From the NCBI GenBank assembly GCA_964515905.1, contig CAZEWK010000045.1:30375-94374 (forward strand): a stretch of DNA of 64,000 bases, in the 5' to 3' direction. How positions within the stretch are numbered: position 1 is the stretch's first letter; every line of letters begins with the position of its first letter. The position numbers and the translations under genes were made by a program. Positions 61,698 to 64,000 of this stretch are shown here, one piece after another. The notes below the pieces were generated by a model. That model searched no databases. It was not told where the DNA came from and worked only from the letters and a program-made list of their open reading frames with translations. Source of the DNA: GCA-2712985 sp964515905 (GTDB taxonomy: Bacteria; Pseudomonadota; Alphaproteobacteria; UBA7887).

Positions 61698-62663
61698 ATG
61701 AGTATTCCCAAGACAGAACAATCCACGAGTTATCTGACCCCAGAGCAAAAGAGCGAGTTATCGAGCTCACGAGCCCATCAATCTATGACCTATCGGGCTA
61801 CCGTCCCGGCCATGGAAGACTTGCTTTATAAACCGTTTTCTCTTCTAGATCATGGATTTATACGGGTAATTGACTACATGGGTGATGACAGCGCTGTCGT
61901 GCAGGCAGCCAGAGTTTCTTATGGTGCTGGTACCAAAAAGGTGCGGGAAGACAGGGGGTTGATCCGCTATCTCATTCGCCATCGGCACACTACCCCTTTT
62001 GAGATGTGTGAAATAAAATTCCATGTGAAGTTACCGATTTTTGTGGCGAGGCAGTGGATACGGCATAGAACAGCCAATATCAACGAATATTCGGCTCGGT
62101 ATTCTATCCTAGATAAAGAGTTCTACGTTCCATCTCCGGAAAATCTGGCACGACAATCTAGTACAAACCGTCAAGGACGAGGTCTAGTGTTAGAGGGCGA
62201 GCAAGCAGCCAGGGTCATGAAGATCTTACACGAGGACGCCACCCGTGCCCATGAGCACTACCGCCAGATGATGAGTGGGAGCGATGGAGATGGAATTGAG
62301 GAAGACCCAGATGGACTCGCGCGCGAGCTTGCCAGAATGAATCTGACCCTAAATTTCTACACACAGTGGTACTGGAAGGTCAATTTGCACAATCTTATGC
62401 ATTTTCTTTCGTTACGATCGGATGCGCATGCACAATACGAAATTCGAGTTTATGCTGATTTAATGCTGGAGATTTTAAAAGAATGGGTTCCATTTACTTT
62501 TGAAGCGTTTTCTGACTATCGATTAGGGGCAGTGGAGCTATCTGCACAGGCACTTGCAGTCGTTAAAAGGATGATGACTGGTGAAAAAGTAGCACAATCC
62601 GGTAGTGGTCTCTCGACCCGAGAATGGAGCGAACTCATGACGATCATTGGCAAACAGACCTAA
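61698..62663 (+). CDS. thyX: FAD-dependent thymidylate synthase
   Basis: ThyX makes dTMP from dUMP with methylene-tetrahydrofolate, using FAD and NADPH instead of the ThyA/DHFR pair. The ThyX motif RHRxxSxxxxSxR appears as RHRTANINEYSARYS (about residue 117). YLIRHRHTTPFEMCEIKFHVK and the C-terminal NLMHFLSLRSDAHAQYEIRVYA are also typical. At 321 residues it is in the longer, alphaproteobacterial range. ATG at 61698, with a TATAAT at 61669-61674 as the likely -10 box. It is divergent from the ssrA-sspB unit. Confidence 0.96.
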   Translation: MSIPKTEQSTSYLTPEQKSELSSSRAHQSMTYRATVPAMEDLLYKPFSLLDHGFIRVIDYMGDDSAVVQAARVSYGAGTKKVREDRGLIRYLIRHRHTTPFEMCEIKFHVKLPIFVARQWIRHRTANINEYSARYSILDKEFYVPSPENLARQSSTNRQGRGLVLEGEQAARVMKILHEDATRAHEHYRQMMSGSDGDGIEEDPDGLARELARMNLTLNFYTQWYWKVNLHNLMHFLSLRSDAHAQYEIRVYADLMLEILKEWVPFTFEAFSDYRLGAVELSAQALAVVKRMMTGEKVAQSGSGLSTREWSELMTIIGKQT

Positions 62664-62706
62664 AGTTATGTATCTTTCAAGGATCGTCGTAGTTCGGTTG
62701 GAAGAC

Positions 62707-63822
62707 CTACTCCACCAAAATATTTGGTGCAGATCGGGTTTTAGCAGAGTTCAAGACCTGATCGGAGATGCGGGACGCAATATCTAAAAAAGTTTGGGCA
62801 TTAGAGCTTTCGGGTTCCGTCATCACAATCGGAGTTCCGGCATCAGACGTTTCTCGGATTTTGATATCTAACGGCAGTTCACCAAGGAAAGGGACGTCAA
62901 GCTTCGTCGCCCAATTTCTAGCTCCGCCATGACTAAAAATTTCGCTCCGTTCCCCACAACTTGGGCAGTGGAAATAACTCATATTTTCTATAAAACCGAG
63001 AACTGGCACTTGGACTTTTTGAAACATGGCTAATCCTTTTCTTGCGTCCAACAGCGCAATATCCTGGGGTGTGGAGACAATAACGGCGCCTGCGAGCGGA
63101 ACCCGCTGAGCCATGGTTAACTGTGCATCCCCAGTTCCCGGCGGCATGTCAACGATCAAAATATCGAGATCACCCCACTGCACGTCACGTAACATCTGTT
63201 CTAGTGCGCCTTGAACCATTGGGCCGCGCCAAATCATAGGAGTATCTTCTTCCATTAGGAGACCCATCGACATGCATTTCACACTATAATTTTCAAGAGG
63301 CCTTAGTTTCTTGTCGTCGCCGGCCTCTGGGCGCCCCGTTAGGCCCAGCATTCTTGGAATGGACGGGCCGTAAATATCTGCGTCCATAATGCCCACGCGT
63401 TTGCCCTGTATGGCAAGGGCAAGTGCTACATTTGCAGCAACAGTGGATTTTCCCACACCACCTTTCCCGCTAGCAATTGCAAGTATTGCGTTGACGTTGG
63501 GAAGTGCTGGCGGCTTGACCTGCCTGGTCTTCTCCGCTGTGACTGTGTTGGCTTTGGGTTGCTCAGTGGCCTGCCTCTCCGCCGTCAATACTGCGGTGCA
63601 GGAGAGGACCCCTGGAAGATTTCTCACCACCTCCTCGCAACGGATTCGAACGGTCTCCATTTCCTCCGCTTTGGAGGCTTCTATTTCAATAGAAAACCCA
63701 ATATTGCCGTTCTTTATAATCACGCCGGAAATAAGGTTAAGTTCGACCACATTTTTGTTGGTCAATGGATCTCTAACTGCACTCAGGGCACTTAAAATTT
63801 GTTCTTGGGTAATAATTGACAT
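62707..63822 (-). CDS. mrp: Mrp/ApbC family iron-sulfur carrier ATPase
   Basis: A P-loop ATPase that carries iron-sulfur clusters to apo-proteins. The Walker-type loop is ASGKGGVGKSTVAANVALAL (about residue 118), and MDADIYGPSIPRML, VDMPPGTGDAQLTM and the cluster-binding CPSCGE (CxxC) in IENMSYFHCPSCGERS are typical. An N-terminal MIP18-like (DUF59) domain occupies residues ~1-80 and is joined by a Pro/Ala/Thr-rich linker. Its 371 residues are normal. ATG at 63822; divergent from hflK. Confidence 0.95.
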   Translation of the reverse strand: MSIITQEQILSALSAVRDPLTNKNVVELNLISGVIIKNGNIGFSIEIEASKAEEMETVRIRCEEVVRNLPGVLSCTAVLTAERQATEQPKANTVTAEKTRQVKPPALPNVNAILAIASGKGGVGKSTVAANVALALAIQGKRVGIMDADIYGPSIPRMLGLTGRPEAGDDKKLRPLENYSVKCMSMGLLMEEDTPMIWRGPMVQGALEQMLRDVQWGDLDILIVDMPPGTGDAQLTMAQRVPLAGAVIVSTPQDIALLDARKGLAMFQKVQVPVLGFIENMSYFHCPSCGERSEIFSHGGARNWATKLDVPFLGELPLDIKIRETSDAGTPIVMTEPESSNAQTFLDIASRISDQVLNSAKTRSAPNILVE

Positions 63823-63980
63823 TCTTTAAATTTGCCTATCTAAGCCAATATCCTTCTAGAATCCTTGTACAAGCCTAACTATGTCGTCTACAACAGCTTA
63901 TATTACTATGTCTTACTGCTAAACTTACTAAGGCACGCTTGGAACTATCAAGGTCATAATTAATTAGAGGAACATAACGT

Positions 63981-64000
63981 ATGCCGTGGACCAATCAAGG
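63981..64000 (+). CDS. hflK: Start of HflK (protease modulator), cut by window end
   Basis: ATG at 63981 begins MPWTNQ, matching the conserved N-terminus of alphaproteobacterial HflK, and GAGG lies ~10 bases upstream. Only six codons are in the window. HflK and HflC form a membrane complex that controls FtsH. The mrp-hflK-hflC neighbourhood is common in the class, which supports the call, but so short a fragment cannot be decisive. Confidence 0.6.

Noticed and set aside
1..64000. Mobile elements, prophage, CRISPR arrays, tRNA and rRNA genes
   Set aside because: I looked for transposase or integrase motifs, evenly spaced repeats and tRNA-like T-arm and CCA patterns; apart from the tmRNA none was seen.

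Overview
This window looks like chromosomal DNA of a moderately AT-rich, aerobic alphaproteobacterium, probably a free-living, marine-type lineage (inference). Several things support the class. There is a circularly permuted two-piece tmRNA with an alpha-type SspB gene next to it. The ATP synthase membrane sector forms a separate atpI-B-E-F'-F block with two different b subunits. The cytochrome oxidase block has the order ctaC-ctaD-ctaB-coxF-ctaG-ctaE-DUF983-surf1-ctaA. There is also a plant-type glutamate-cysteine ligase, a thrB-rnhA pair and an mrp-hflK border. Almost everything is core metabolism or housekeeping. I see no phage, transposase, integrase, rRNA, tRNA or CRISPR array.

Layout. 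0-3.5 kb: 3' end of smc, a strong sigma70-like promoter and the F0 genes. 3.6-8.5 kb (minus strand): a complete glycine cleavage operon gcvT-gcvH-gcvPA-gcvPB behind its own promoter and a tandem glycine riboswitch. 8.5-20.9 kb: a lipoprotein, a CDGSH protein, thrB-rnhA, a Prx5 peroxiredoxin, a DsbD/ScsB-like reductase, yqgE, the thrC-M16 peptidase-tusA-like-GNAT operon, a lipid kinase and pmbA. 20.9-21.6 kb: a decayed stretch with a probable cysteine-synthase remnant. 21.6-29.6 kb: ubiA-ubiD-EthD, rsmE, gshA, an orphan THI5-like protein and tldD.

29.7-37.3 kb is the most accessory-looking part. It is a one-directional operon with a thiol-peroxidase-like protein lacking both catalytic cysteines, an LLM flavin oxidoreductase, a three-subunit molybdenum hydroxylase, an acyl-CoA ligase and an enoyl-CoA hydratase. 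It reads like a CoA-dependent catabolic pathway for an unknown, possibly cyclic, substrate. 37.4-44.7 kb holds aa3-type cytochrome oxidase with its heme A, copper and assembly factors. 44.7-54.0 kb holds an M32 carboxypeptidase, an FMN reductase, a fatty acid desaturase, a thioesterase, D-lactate dehydrogenase, SelO and an acetolactate synthase-like enzyme. 54.0-64 kb holds a 1318-residue AsmA protein, a small secreted protein, class I fumarase, sspB, ssrA (tmRNA), thyX, mrp and the first codons of hflK.

How the parts connect: ATP synthase and cytochrome oxidase form the aerobic energy core. The glycine cleavage operon is controlled by glycine itself. ThrB and ThrC make threonine. UbiA and UbiD make ubiquinone for the respiratory chain that D-lactate dehydrogenase also feeds. 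tmRNA and SspB form a ribosome-rescue and tagged-protein delivery pair. All assignments come from reading the sequence, without database searches.
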